Positions 17,801 through 25,951 of a DNA stretch of 64,000 bases are shown one piece after another. The DNA is from Achromobacter deleyi (GTDB lineage Bacteria > Pseudomonadota > Gammaproteobacteria > Burkholderiales > Burkholderiaceae_B), in NCBI RefSeq assembly GCF_016127315.1, contig NZ_CP065997.1, positions 1,488,001 through 1,552,000 on the forward strand, in the 5' to 3' direction. How positions within the stretch are numbered: the stretch's first letter is position 1; every line of letters starts with the position of its first letter. The position numbers and the translations under genes were made by a program. Below the pieces are notes generated by a model. It was given only the letters and a program-made list of their open reading frames with translations, searched no databases and was not told where the DNA came from.

Positions 17801-20800
17801 CGTTGGTCAGGCCGCGCGCGACCGTGATGGCATTGGCGCCGCCGGCCAACAGTTCGCCCGACGCCTGGTTGTTCAACGCATCCGCCGTGATGCTCAGATC
17901 GCGAGCAGCGCTGACCCTGGCGCGGTTGTCCATGTCACCGCCCACGGACAGCGCCAGGTCGCGGCCGCTGGCGATGTCGCCTTCCTGGTTCAGGGAGCCG
18001 GCGTACTGGAAGGACAGATCTCCCGCCGACTGCAACGTCCCCAACCCTTGCAGCACCTGCGTGATCACCGTCAGGCGCTTGTCCGCCAACAGCTTGCCGC
18101 CGGCATTGTCCAGCCGGTCGGCCAGGATTCGCGCATTGCCCTGGGAGGCGATTTCGCCGCCGGCGTTGTCCAGGTCCTTGGTGGTCAGCGTCAGGTCCGC
18201 GCGCGCCAGCATGGAACCCGCCTGGTTGCCAACACGGTCCGCCAGAATGTCGACCACCTTTGCCAGCACGCCCTTGGGTGGATCGCCGGCGGCGGTCAAG
18301 GTGTCGCTGTTGTCCAGACTGGCGGCGCGTAGCGTCAGCGCGTTGTCGGCCAGGATCAGGCCTTCGCGGTTGTCCACCGCGTCCGTGGGGGTAGGGGCGG
18401 CAGTCTCGGTGATGCTCAAATCGCGCCCGGCCAGCGTGCCCCGGCGGTTGACGATGGCGGCGGCCGCGATACGCGCATCGCCCTTGGCAGTAATCCGCCC
18501 GCCGGTGTTGTCGAGTCTTCCGCCCAGCTTGATCGCGGCATCGCGCGTTGCGGCCAGATCGCCACCCTGGTTGCGCAGATTGGCGGCGGTGACATCCAGG
18601 GTGTGCCCCTGGACGATCGCGTTGCGGCTGTCCACGTCGCCGGGCGTGGACAGCACGAGCTTGGCGACGGCGGACAGCTTGCCGCCCGTCAGATCCAGAC
18701 CGTCCGCGGACACGCTCAGCGTCTTGCCGGCCAGGCTCGCGCCCGGGTGGACAATGGCGCCCGCCGTCAGCGCAAGGCTGCCGGGCAGGTTGAGCGCGCC
18801 GTCGGCGTCCACACCGGCCACGAACTGGCCGGCGTTCGCGAGTTGTCCCGTAGCGGTGGCGATCAGATCGCCGCCGGCCAGCACCGAGCCCGTGTTGTCC
18901 AGCGTGGTCCCGGCCTTCAGACTGGCGCGACCGGCCGCCGAGGCGATGCCCGCGTTGCCGAGCGCACCGCCCGCGCTCAGGTCCAAGGCCGCGCCGGACT
19001 GCAGGCGGCCGTCCGCCGTGGTGGTGAGTCTGCCAGCGGCGCTGACGTCGAGGTCGCCTGTTTGCGTCGCGGCGATGCCGCCCAGCGTCGCATCGGTGCC
19101 CGCGCGCAGCGTCATGCCGTGTTGCGCGGCAGCCGAGCCCAGCGCGGTGAGCGCACCGCCCGCGTGAGCCGCCAAGCTGCCCCCCGCCTGCTGCCGCGAG
19201 GCGGCGCGCAGCGCGATGTCGCCGCGCTGCGCGGTCAGCGAAAGATCGCCCTGCAAGGCGGCGGCCGTGCCTTCGATGCTGAGCGTGTTGCCCGCTCTCA
19301 ACGATTGCGAGCCGCCCGCCAGCATGCGGCCAGCCACTTCCAGTGCCCCTGATGCTGAGGCGTTCAACGTGCGGCCAGCTTGCACCAGCCCGGTCGTGCC
19401 CACCGCCACGTCACGGCCTGTCAGCGTCAGGGTCGCGTCGGTGGCGGCGGTCCCGTTCAAGTGCGCATCGTGCGTGGCGGCAAGCCGCATGTCTCCCACG
19501 GAACTGAGGGCGCCCGCCACGAACAGGGAGCGCCGCGCGTTGGCGGTCAGCGTACCCGCGGCCTGCAACGACCCGTTCTGTTTGACGACGACATCGCTCC
19601 CAGCCGTGATAGAGGCATCGCCCGCTGCACGCCCGCCCAGCGCAGCCGCCAGACCGCCCACGCGGACGTCCCCTTTTGCGGTAAGCGTCAGGCCGCCGCC
19701 GGCGGCAATGACGCCATCAGCGTCCAGCTGGGCGCCGGCACTCGCGTTCAGATTCTGCGACGCCTGCATCCTGCCGGTTGCCGCGACTTCCAGGTTTGCG
19801 CCCGCGTCAGCCGCAAGCCCGCCCGCCAGCGCGGTCGCGATGCCGGCGATTCGCAGGTCCCGACCCGCGCCCAGCAGCAGCTTGGCGCTGCCCTGGGCCA
19901 GGCCCGTCTCGCCGACGGTCAGATCGTCGCTCGCCTCGGTGCGCAGAGTACCGTTGGCGACGGTCTTGCCGTTCAACTCCGCATTCGTGCCGACTGTCAG
20001 GATGATGTCCCGCAGACCGGAAATCGTGCCGTTCGCCAGCAGCTTGCCGCTGGCGTGCGCCTGCAATGATCCGCCGGCCTGCAACGCACTCGCACCACCC
20101 AGCGTCATGTCGCCGCCGCTGCTGGCGTTGAGCGTGCCTGCATCCACCAATACCGTGCCGTCCACGGTCAGGTTTTTTTCGGCTCGCAACGTCGCGGCTT
20201 GACCCGCCAGCAACGTGCCGGCCAGGTCCACTTGGCTGCCAGCCTCCAGGTGCATGCCCACGTCACCGCGCGTCGCGCCGGCCACCGATAAATCGCCTGC
20301 CGCGAGCAGGCGCGCCTTGCCGGATGCGTGTGCTTGCGCCGTGGCGCCGATACGTAGATTGCGTCCGGCGTCCATACCCAACGATCCACCGGCACTGAGC
20401 GTTCCGTCCAAGCGCGTATCGCGTGTCGCCCGCGCCTGGACATCGGCCGCGGACACCAATGCGCCGCCCAATGTGAGGTCGCGGCCCGCAGTGGCCCGCA
20501 CCTGCTTGCCTTGCAGCTTGCCCGCCGAACCCTGCGCCAGATCGTTGCCGCTTGTCAGGCTCAACGCCGCGTCGGTCAGGACGGCCCCGCCCAAGGATGC
20601 ATCCCGGCCGGCTCGTAGCGTGACGTTGCCGGTCGACTGCAATTGCGTGCCGGCCTCCAGGGTCAAGTTACCGTCGGCCTGGGTCAGCAGCGTGCCCGAC
20701 GCGTACACCTGTTGCGGCAGCACCAGGTCGCGTCCCGCTTGCAGCGTGACGCTGTTCTTTGCGGACACCACGCTGGCCACCAGGGATACGCCGCCACGCG

Positions 20801-22097
20801 AGTCGGCCGGCGCGTCGGACGGTTTGCCCAGTTGCGCACCCGACTGCGCTGCGACACCGGCGCCAGCGCCGCTATCCGTGGTTACGCCCTGGGCGGGTGG
20901 CGGCACAGCCGCCTGAAGGGCCGCCGTCAGGTTGCGGCCGGATTGCACGCGCGCATCCTGGCCCGACGTCAGCAGGCTTCCCGATAGCGAAAGGTCCCTG
21001 CCGGTGGTCACACGCAAGGCGCCCTGGGTACGCAGGCTGCCTTGTGCGCCCACTGTTGCGTCGCCGCCCGCGTCCATGTCCAGCGCCGCGCCTGCGCCGA
21101 CCGCGCCCGGGATCGCGACATTACGTGCGGCGGTGAGCGCAACCGCGCCTGTCGCCTGCGCCGCGCCCTGCACGGCCAGGTCGCCGCCGCTGTCCACGCG
21201 CAGATCGCCCGCTGCCTGCACGGTGGCGCGCGGCGCAATGCGGACGTCGCCGGCGGCATTGACCTGCAGATCGCCCGTCAGCGCCATCAGATTGCCGCCG
21301 ATGTTCACCCCCACACCAGCCTCGGTGCCAATCAGGCGGATGCTGTTGGCGTACATGCCGCCCAGCGCGGCGGTGTCCAGCGCCACAGCGGGTGTAGGGC
21401 CATCACCTGCCTGCGCCGATACAGCGCCCGTGCCGTAGTCGACCCGCGACGCGCCGGCCGTCACGTTCAACCGGTTCGCCCAGACCTGCGCGTTGATTTC
21501 CAGCGTGCGCGCGATCAGGTCCACCTGGCTCAGGTTCAGGCCGTTCAGGCCTTGTCCCTCGATGCCCAGCCGGCCTGCCGCCACGTCAAAGCCGATGCCG
21601 CCGTCCGGCCCGACGCGGGGTTTGCCAGTGGTCAGCGTGGCCCGGTCGGCATTCAGGAAGCCGCAGCCATTGCAGGTGATGCCCGCCGGGTTGGCGACGA
21701 TGACGTTGGCCCGATTGCCGGCCACTTCCAGCGTACCGAGCAGTTGCGACGGATTCGGCGCGGTGACCTGGTTGAGGATCGTGCCCGCGCGCTGATTGCC
21801 CAGCATTGGATTGCCGGCCACCTGGCCGGCCAATTGCGTCCGGCTGGCGCCGCCGCTGTTGTTGAGCACCGCGCCGGACGGGCCGACGTTGAATTGCGTG
21901 TAGCGGTTGTTCGAGACGCCGCCGGCCGAAGGCGGCGCGATGTTGACGACAGGCACGCCATGGCTGACGCCAACGGACGGCCGGGCGCCCGGCACACTCT
22001 TGTCCACCGAGATCGGCAGGGTCTGCGCCAGCACCGGCGACCAGGCCTGCGTGAAGACCACGGACCACACGATCAGGGAGCGGAGCTTGGACATCAT
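11856..22097 (-). CDS. Giant CdiA/FhaB-family two-partner-secretion exoprotein with a C-terminal colicin E3-like toxin
   Basis: About 3,413 residues from ATG 22097 (MMSKLRSLIVW...). ATG 22133, 36 bases upstream, is an alternative, and the frame is open to 22406. In order: a signal sequence ending VLAQ; a TPS haemagglutination domain (GVSNNRYTQFNV, VIVANPAGITCNGCGF); a filament of more than 1,000 residues of about 20-residue beta-helix repeats (AG.DL.L.G...A.G.L); a non-repetitive mid-region rich in Tyr/Pro (about 15850-17450); a second haemagglutinin-type repeat block; then the pretoxin region with the VENN-like ETENN. The final ~117 residues are the toxin. LYALDTQHASFE then GKHLGEVDF, ending TGRHDLKVK, aligns with the colicin E3 RNase tail. 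Asp, His and Glu of D-x-x-H-x3-E and the late Arg match E3 Asp510, His513, Glu517 and Arg545. Predicted action: export through a TpsB pore, contact delivery, and 16S rRNA cleavage in the target cell. No tpsB gene is nearby. Confidence 0.9.
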   Translation of the reverse strand: MMSKLRSLIVWSVVFTQAWSPVLAQTLPISVDKSVPGARPSVGVSHGVPVVNIAPPSAGGVSNNRYTQFNVGPSGAVLNNSGGASRTQLAGQVAGNPMLGNQRAGTILNQVTAPNPSQLLGTLEVAGNRANVIVANPAGITCNGCGFLNADRATLTTGKPRVGPDGGIGFDVAAGRLGIEGQGLNGLNLSQVDLIARTLEINAQVWANRLNVTAGASRVDYGTGAVSAQAGDGPTPAVALDTAALGGMYANSIRLIGTEAGVGVNIGGNLMALTGDLQVNAAGDVRIAPRATVQAAGDLRVDSGGDLAVQGAAQATGAVALTAARNVAIPGAVGAGAALDMDAGGDATVGAQGSLRTQGALRVTTGRDLSLSGSLLTSGQDARVQSGRNLTAALQAAVPPPAQGVTTDSGAGAGVAAQSGAQLGKPSDAPADSRGGVSLVASVVSAKNSVTLQAGRDLVLPQQVYASGTLLTQADGNLTLEAGTQLQSTGNVTLRAGRDASLGGAVLTDAALSLTSGNDLAQGSAGKLQGKQVRATAGRDLTLGGALVSAADVQARATRDTRLDGTLSAGGSLGMDAGRNLRIGATAQAHASGKARLLAAGDLSVAGATRGDVGMHLEAGSQVDLAGTLLAGQAATLRAEKNLTVDGTVLVDAGTLNASSGGDMTLGGASALQAGGSLQAHASGKLLANGTISGLRDIILTVGTNAELNGKTVANGTLRTEASDDLTVGETGLAQGSAKLLLGAGRDLRIAGIATALAGGLAADAGANLEVAATGRMQASQNLNASAGAQLDADGVIAAGGGLTLTAKGDVRVGGLAAALGGRAAGDASITAGSDVVVKQNGSLQAAGTLTANARRSLFVAGALSSVGDMRLAATHDAHLNGTAATDATLTLTGRDVAVGTTGLVQAGRTLNASASGALEVAGRMLAGGSQSLRAGNTLSIEGTAAALQGDLSLTAQRGDIALRAASRQQAGGSLAAHAGGALTALGSAAAQHGMTLRAGTDATLGGIAATQTGDLDVSAAGRLTTTADGRLQSGAALDLSAGGALGNAGIASAAGRASLKAGTTLDNTGSVLAGGDLIATATGQLANAGQFVAGVDADGALNLPGSLALTAGAIVHPGASLAGKTLSVSADGLDLTGGKLSAVAKLVLSTPGDVDSRNAIVQGHTLDVTAANLRNQGGDLAATRDAAIKLGGRLDNTGGRITAKGDARIAAAAIVNRRGTLAGRDLSITETAAPTPTDAVDNREGLILADNALTLRAASLDNSDTLTAAGDPPKGVLAKVVDILADRVGNQAGSMLARADLTLTTKDLDNAGGEIASQGNARILADRLDNAGGKLLADKRLTVITQVLQGLGTLQSAGDLSFQYAGSLNQEGDIASGRDLALSVGGDMDNRARVSAARDLSITADALNNQASGELLAGGANAITVARGLTNAGIIDGGSTRIIVDRVENTGRIYGDTLSIQAGALINGAGAGGGAVIASRGNMNLGVGSLTNRDHALIYSGADLRIGGALDAQGAAIDQAVSLLNASATIEAAGDADISAASIHNQNDHYASETVQVSSKPKVYFRTRNSQVMYDADTNWLCETDRPVCGKDPLTFLENDSNHQFLLPSEKYPASRYGPPFDYAPFVVGDKHGPNVPIAPAVVPSMTACNGVDGSPGCGAGSLWMGGRYRSRRPTHVYGTDEKIWQVFGVKPPEGPMPTWNPDAGCAEQPGVCAKTQAARRQAFKQAFAQYQAPFRELNARIVEFNQDYKRRLVEGFYYYIVTETVTETRTTASDPAKILSGGDMALAGVVTNDKSQIAAGGMLSVQGPAIVNIGAAGTRTITRAGTQVFTDEHGRRRRETRSPYNETMAAEPIELPVGTSGSNVGVALVGSSPGASRPPAPGTVRIASVTLPGDAAVRSVSNPVSIPDSQLFAISGKPDAPYIVATDPRFVGQHPSVSSDYLLDVLRRPGASPDIPMGDATTGNEPSDARLPDWSVLLPPGAGFLTSTGQPRRLGDGFYEQRLVSDQILASSGQRFLENYSDYDAQYKALMTEGARFAQLSGLKLGVALSEAQQRQLTADLVWLVEETVTLPDGTTEAVLVPRVYLLVRPTDLQGDGTLMVGRDVTLAAEGNIVNSGTIGARAATVMTAANILNKAGGSIQGTLVDLAARENLTNLASLIKGDAVALSAGRDIALTSTTASENFGSTWGTHLSGVSSVDAGRLNLQAGRDITLTAAQVSASEDAYLQAGRDVRLETVAQNHGERIVADARNRHELTASREIGATLTAGGDMTWIAGQDVNARAADATAGKLLTVHAGRDLNVAAGVAAGSTYAESYRKKRVFLSSSTSHTISSTAWEQAQASTLTGDTAVLTAGRDLNVAGSNVGAQHDLTASGRRDVNILPGENTSDRYDYKMVKKSGLGAMGGLSYGTRRQTDSLDGKKTFHTASTVGSVEGDTLIRAGQSLNVVGSNVLARQGDVTLIGKQVNIGAAHDTGREKEFHEIKQSGLTLTASNPIVSALQTGARMAEASGKTDNAVMKGLAGATTGLAAVNAYDAVRASAKAAEAAELAKPGSSNPIDKAGGVSIKLSLGTSKSSSTTDRSASTAFASTVAAGRDLTIVAQGAGEDSGINLIGSDLSAGNSAVLKAEGDILLQAARNAAEQKTDSKSSSASIGIGYSTGGQQNGFTLELGASLGHGKAEGKDESWTNSHVSAGKVLAMQSGGNTTLRGATGEANRVIASVGGDLLLGSLQDSSQYASSNKSAGFGVSLCIPPYCVGSSSVSANASTGKINSDFQSVTEQTGLRAGDGGFQIDVRKNTTLIGSVIASSDRAIADGLNQLGTGTLVTKDISNRARYSGSQVSIGGGFGFGGGKGADTGLGTSKDGDVAGGAGKEHGSSIAEGGNGFGMGTPVVVAARGSDGSTTQSAISAGTVVIHDEVAQQDLTGMTAAQTIAALNRDTSSDTLNALKPIFDKEKIEAGFEIASEASRQAGQFLTNRARETKALEDALKNEPEGPRRAQLEQAYEDAKKWQPGGENRRWLTAIMGAATGNVTGTAGDAIQAAAVNYLQGLAGSEVKKIVSALGEGPKAETARAAMHAIVGCVGAAGKGSDCGAGALGAGSGAVLNALFAGDASKMTPEEKEQRSNLVRSLVAGISTAAGADAVVATHSAALETENNHLTVLQHEARIRESMQCKDAACQDEVRDRYADLSKKQRAELVNCEGSECTQSAQKLAALAASYDARASELLEKSRREGGLSEADREELKAVKGMSLLIQSDHNEVLRHAILSGSEEAKKEAWNSIATEGALGAAAVAGGIKRGNGGSPLTSSGRQTAAQLEASIHRLPPGERVALIKNAVAKVVRENGMVKDSKLSKINGRDVYRSKDGNLYALDTQHASFERLDAKSGKHLGEVDFNFEMISPADQTGRHDLKVK
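12224..14435 (-). repeat. CdiA C-terminal repeat, copy 2 (within the large exoprotein gene)
   Basis: Counterpart of 8395-10499. It holds the beta-helix end, the glycine-rich GGGFGFGGGKG segment near 13530-13570 and the pretoxin region up to the toxin junction. The stretch missing from copy 1 lies at about 14205-14312. The shared block gives two homologous arms through which the displaced toxin/immunity pair could be recombined onto the full-length gene. Confidence 0.85.
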
Positions 22098-22420
22098 TCG
22101 TACTCGGTTGAAGAAGGCGAGGAGGAAGGGCATCGCAAGCGTCTTGATGACCGCGGAAGACAGCCACACCCCTTTTTCCCGCGGCGGATCGCCAGCGCTA
22201 TCTGCGATCGGCAATTGCGCGTTTCGCGAAGCGCCATGCAGGGCTTCATTTTTAGTCGTGGTCAGCTTGCGCAAGACGTAGGAACGATCCGAGATTCGGC
22301 GAGACACGCGTGAGAATCGGATGAATGACGTGTTGTGTGGGCGATCCACGCATCGGCGGCAATCACCCTGTATCCATATCGGAAGCCCCGCGCCGGCCTC
22401 CCGCAATGCCTAGCGTCCGT
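22098..22420. promoter_or_regulatory. Leader/promoter region of the exoprotein gene
   Basis: 323 bases between the chosen start of the exoprotein and the end of the RelE-like gene. The exoprotein frame is open throughout, so a longer N-terminus (for example from ATG 22133) cannot be excluded. No strong Shine-Dalgarno precedes either ATG. I see no clear promoter motif or terminator. Confidence 0.35.
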
Positions 22421-22846
22421 TCAGCCCGCTCCCATCTTCACCGGATGCTTCGGCGCCCGATAATGCGACGAACGCTTGCGTGATTGCCGTGTCGTGGCCT
22501 CAAGGGACCGCCCCGGCTTGGCCAGCGCCCGCGCCAGTTGCTTGCCTGACACCCTGCGGCTGCCGACGGTGTCGTCGTCCACATCCACCTTGACATACAG
22601 CCGGAACAGCCAGAATTGCCGTTCGGCGTCGCACCAGTAATAGATCACCCGCAAACCGCTGCGCTTGCCACGGCTGCGGTGGGGATCGGCGTAGCGCAGC
22701 TTGCGCAGTCCGCCCGTGCCTTCGAGCACCACGCCCGCCTCCGGCATTTTCAGCATCATGCCTTGCAGCGCGCGGAATGCGTCATCGTCCAGGAACTTCT
22801 CGCGGTGGCGCGAGAACTCGGGCAGTTCGACAAACAGAGCATTCAT
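22421..22846 (-). CDS. RelE/HigB-like toxin, apparently without antitoxin
   Basis: 141 residues. Residues 1-85 match the RelE/HigB-type mRNA interferase pattern found in proteobacterial toxin-antitoxin pairs: FVELPEFSRHREKFLDDDAFRALQ, then EGTGGLRKLRYAD, then GKRSGLRVIYYWCD and QFWLFRLY. Normal members end soon after with a short acidic/lysine-rich helix (about 105-115 residues). Here the last ~50 residues are a basic tail (RQSRKRSSHYRAPKHP) that fits no family pattern, so the 3' end may be rearranged. The partner antitoxin gene, usually an XRE-type gene directly downstream, is missing; the exoprotein gene lies there instead. It may be inactive or an orphan. Confidence 0.7.
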   Translation of the reverse strand: MNALFVELPEFSRHREKFLDDDAFRALQGMMLKMPEAGVVLEGTGGLRKLRYADPHRSRGKRSGLRVIYYWCDAERQFWLFRLYVKVDVDDDTVGSRRVSGKQLARALAKPGRSLEATTRQSRKRSSHYRAPKHPVKMGAG

Positions 22847-22999
22847 GGCAATGCACGCGTATCACTATCGGGGATCGACTGAAACCCATTTTGAAGGGCT
22901 TCAACGCGTCCATGCGCGTGCGGGCCCTGGGTTTCGGACGAAGCGAATGGCTGCGCGCCCCTGTGTAATATCCCCCCACACCGCCATCAAAGGACCCAC

Positions 23000-23293
23000 A
23001 TGGAATTAACCCTGCCCGGCAAGCTGCAAAAGCTCGACCTGGCGCATCCGCTGGCGTGGCGCGTGGTGCAGGAACTGGGCTTCGTTCTCAATGACCTGTC
23101 GGTGCAAGAGAAGCTGCCCAAGGTGTTCAAGCCGGTATCACCGCCGCCGTACCTGAACGGCGGCCCGGAGGAATGCCTGGCGTGGGTCATCGAATCGACC
23201 TGGAACTACATCGACCCGGGCTGGATCGCCGAGACCTTGGAAGGGTATCTGCCCAAGCCGGTGGATGACGCGGCGGCCTGGGCGGGGCAGTAG
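23000..23293 (+). CDS. Small conserved protein of unknown function
   Basis: 97 residues, acidic and soluble, with no signal peptide or membrane segment. AAAGGA lies 6 bases before ATG 23000, a good ribosome site. Proline/tyrosine-rich PVSPPPYLNGGPEECLAWVIE sits in the middle. No family recognised. It stands alone, convergent with the TonB receptor gene, whose stop is about 70 bases further on. Confidence 0.65.
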   Translation: MELTLPGKLQKLDLAHPLAWRVVQELGFVLNDLSVQEKLPKVFKPVSPPPYLNGGPEECLAWVIESTWNYIDPGWIAETLEGYLPKPVDDAAAWAGQ

Positions 23294-23363
23294 CGGCGAG
23301 CCGGTCCCGCACGGCCGCCCCCCCTCGTCCGGCCTGAACGCGCAGGCCCCCAACACGCGCGCG

Positions 23364-25847
23364 CTAGAACCGCCCCCGCAACGTCAGCAACACGCTGCGC
23401 GGCGCGCCATAATTGTTGCGGTTCTCCACGTACCCCGGGTACTCGTAGTACACCTTGTCGAACAGGTTATTCACGTTCAATGCCGCCGTCCAGTGCGACG
23501 TCAGGTCGTACGCCACCCGCGCATTCCACACGCTGTACGACGGCCGCCGCACCTTCGAGATACTGTTGGTCAGCGCGCTCTGCCAGTTCACGCCGGCGCC
23601 CAGGCTCAGGCGGTTCCACTCGCCCGGCAGGCGGTATTCGCTCCAGACGCGCAGCAGGTGGCGCGGGGTTTCCTCGCTGAAGGTCTGGCCTTCGCGGTCG
23701 GGGTCGCTCAGGTACTTGTTGCTGTTGAAGGTGTAGCCGGCCGCCAGTTGCAGGCCGGTCATCACCTCGCCGCTCAGCTCGGTCTCGAAGCCCTGGCTGC
23801 GCACCTTGCCGGCGGCGCGCGAGCAATAGCCGCCGTTGCACACCGGGCCGGCCTCGTAGTCCTGCACCGCGCGGTTCTTCTGGTCGATGCGGTAGACGGC
23901 GAACGAGGTATTGAGTTTGCCGTCCATCAGCTCGCCCTTGATGCCGGCCTCGTAGTTGGCGCCGACGATGGGCTTGAGGATGCTGCCGTCCAGCGTGGTG
24001 GCGGTCTGCGGCTCGAAGATGTCGGCGTAGCTGGTGTAGACCGACCAGTTCGGCGTCAGCGCGTACACCAGGCCCAGGAACGGCGTGAACTCGGCGCTGG
24101 CCTTGCTGGTGCTGACGTCGCTCCAGGTGGCCGCCTGCGTGCTGTAGCGGCTCTCGAACCAGCTGAAGCGGCCGCCCGACACCAGCGTCAGGTCGTCCGT
24201 CAGGCTGCTGCGCAATTGCGCGTAGATGCCTTTCTGCACGTGCGGCTCATAGCGCGAGGTGCGCTGCGAATCCGGGAAGCTGTCCGGCCTGGGCACGCGC
24301 GCATCCGGGCGGAACACGTCTAGCGGCAGGTAGTTGGAGGCGTACTCGATGCGGTCGGTGGACTTGAGCCGCGACAGACTCACGCCCACCACCAGATCCT
24401 GCGGCATGCCGAAGGTGGTGAAGCGTCCGTTCACGTTGGCGTCAAAGCCGATGTGCCGCGCCGACTTGTCGTAGTTCCAGGCGTTGCGCATCGGCCCCAT
24501 GCGCGTCACCGGGTCCACCGCGCCGGTTGCATCCAGCGCCGTGGTCAGGCTCTCTTCCTTGACGTAGGTGGCGGCGATCTTCAGGCGCCAGTTGTCGTTG
24601 AAGCGGTGCGTCAGGTCGGCGAACAGCTGCGTTTCGTCGCGGTCCCACTTGTTCCAGTCCGCCCCCAGAAAGGTCGAACGCTTCAGGCCCAGCGAGCTGC
24701 CATCGCTGTAGCGCGGCATGCCGCCAAAGAAGGGCGTGGAACGCAGCCGCGACACCAGCACGCCCGCGCCCAGCGTGGTGCGCGGCGTCAGGTCGTAGTC
24801 GAGCGCGGCGTACAGGTTGGTGTCGCGCTCCTTGACCACGTCGATGAACGAGCCCTTTGTGTCGTAGTCCAGCACCGCGCGGCCGCGCAGGCTGCCGTCG
24901 GCGTTGAGCGCGCCGCCCGCGTCCAGCATGCCGCCGTAGTGGTCCCACGAGCCGGCGCGCGCTTCCATCAGCACCTGCGTCTCGGCGGTCGGGCGCTTGC
25001 GTACCAGGTTGACCGAGCCGCCCGGCTGGCCCGCGCCCTCGAACAGCCCCTGCGCGCCGCGGAACACCTCGACGCGGTCCAGATAGGCCGTGCTGCCGGT
25101 GAAGCTGTTGCCCACCGCATAGAAGCTGCGCGATAGCGGCACGCCGTCGTACTGGATGTTGCTGATCTTGAACCCGCGCGAATAGAAATTGCGCCCGCCG
25201 TCCGCCACCTCGCTGATGGTCACGCCGGTGGTGTTCTCCAACACCTCGCTGATGGTGGCCAGGTTCTGGTCGTCGATGCGCTTGCGCGTCACCACCGTGA
25301 CCGACTGCGGAATGTCCTTGAGCGCCTGCTCGGTCTTGCCGATGGTCGCCGCGCTGGCGGCGTACGACTGCGAGCCTTCGGTCTGGGCGTGATACGTGCC
25401 GCTCACCAGCACCGGCGACAACGTGCTGACGCCGGTGCGCGGCTCGGCCTCGATGCGGATGCCGCCATCGACATTGACCGCGCGATAGCCCGTGCCCGCC
25501 AACAGCACGCGCAAACCGTCCGCCGTATCGAAGGCGCCATTCAGGCCGGCGCTGCGCGCCCCCGCCAGTTGCGTGGACGAATACGCCAGCGAGATCCCCG
25601 CCTGCCGCGCGAACGCCGACAACGCGTCATTCAAGGGCCCGGGCGCGATGGCATAGACGCGCGCCGACGCGGTCGCCGCTTGCGTCGCGGGCGGCACGGC
25701 CTGGGCGCGCGCGGGCGCCGCGCTCGTCAACGCGCCCAGGGCCACCATCAACGGCAGCAGCGCAACAGGGGAAAGGGAAGGGCAGGCGCGCAAGCAAGCC
25801 CGGTCACCGGGCGGCGTGGCCGCGGCCCGGAGGCGGTGGGTCTTCAC
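23364..25847 (-). CDS. TonB-dependent siderophore receptor with STN signalling domain (cassette 1)
   Basis: 827 residues from GTG 25847, chosen because GGAG lies 8 bases upstream and the signal peptide (residues 1-48, ending APARA) starts right after it. The frame itself runs to 26111. Domains: signal peptide; STN domain at about 55-125 (YAIAPGPLNDALSAFARQAGISLAY); plug beginning at DIPQSVTVVTRKRIDDQN; a 22-strand barrel with typical DLTPRTTLGAG, YEAGIKGEL and VNNLFDKVYYE; and a C-terminal Phe. The STN domain contacts the FecR-type anti-sigma protein when ferric siderophore binds, so this receptor both imports and signals. The fecR- and fecI-like genes lie directly upstream in the same orientation. 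The siderophore is not predictable. Confidence 0.92.
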   Translation of the reverse strand: MKTHRLRAAATPPGDRACLRACPSLSPVALLPLMVALGALTSAAPARAQAVPPATQAATASARVYAIAPGPLNDALSAFARQAGISLAYSSTQLAGARSAGLNGAFDTADGLRVLLAGTGYRAVNVDGGIRIEAEPRTGVSTLSPVLVSGTYHAQTEGSQSYAASAATIGKTEQALKDIPQSVTVVTRKRIDDQNLATISEVLENTTGVTISEVADGGRNFYSRGFKISNIQYDGVPLSRSFYAVGNSFTGSTAYLDRVEVFRGAQGLFEGAGQPGGSVNLVRKRPTAETQVLMEARAGSWDHYGGMLDAGGALNADGSLRGRAVLDYDTKGSFIDVVKERDTNLYAALDYDLTPRTTLGAGVLVSRLRSTPFFGGMPRYSDGSSLGLKRSTFLGADWNKWDRDETQLFADLTHRFNDNWRLKIAATYVKEESLTTALDATGAVDPVTRMGPMRNAWNYDKSARHIGFDANVNGRFTTFGMPQDLVVGVSLSRLKSTDRIEYASNYLPLDVFRPDARVPRPDSFPDSQRTSRYEPHVQKGIYAQLRSSLTDDLTLVSGGRFSWFESRYSTQAATWSDVSTSKASAEFTPFLGLVYALTPNWSVYTSYADIFEPQTATTLDGSILKPIVGANYEAGIKGELMDGKLNTSFAVYRIDQKNRAVQDYEAGPVCNGGYCSRAAGKVRSQGFETELSGEVMTGLQLAAGYTFNSNKYLSDPDREGQTFSEETPRHLLRVWSEYRLPGEWNRLSLGAGVNWQSALTNSISKVRRPSYSVWNARVAYDLTSHWTAALNVNNLFDKVYYEYPGYVENRNNYGAPRSVLLTLRGRF

Positions 25848-25951
25848 GAGAGATACTCCATTGAGGGTCGGTCGATACGGGGCAGTGCGCACTGCTGCAC
25901 CCGGTATGACGAGCGTCTTGCCCAATCCCCTCAAATTCTTTGTAACGGCGC

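Noticed and set aside
15000..21500. Regular ~60-base repeats resembling a repeat array
   Set aside because: These are degenerate coding repeats for beta-helix turns of the exoprotein. They are neither identical nor separated by unique spacers, so they are not CRISPR.
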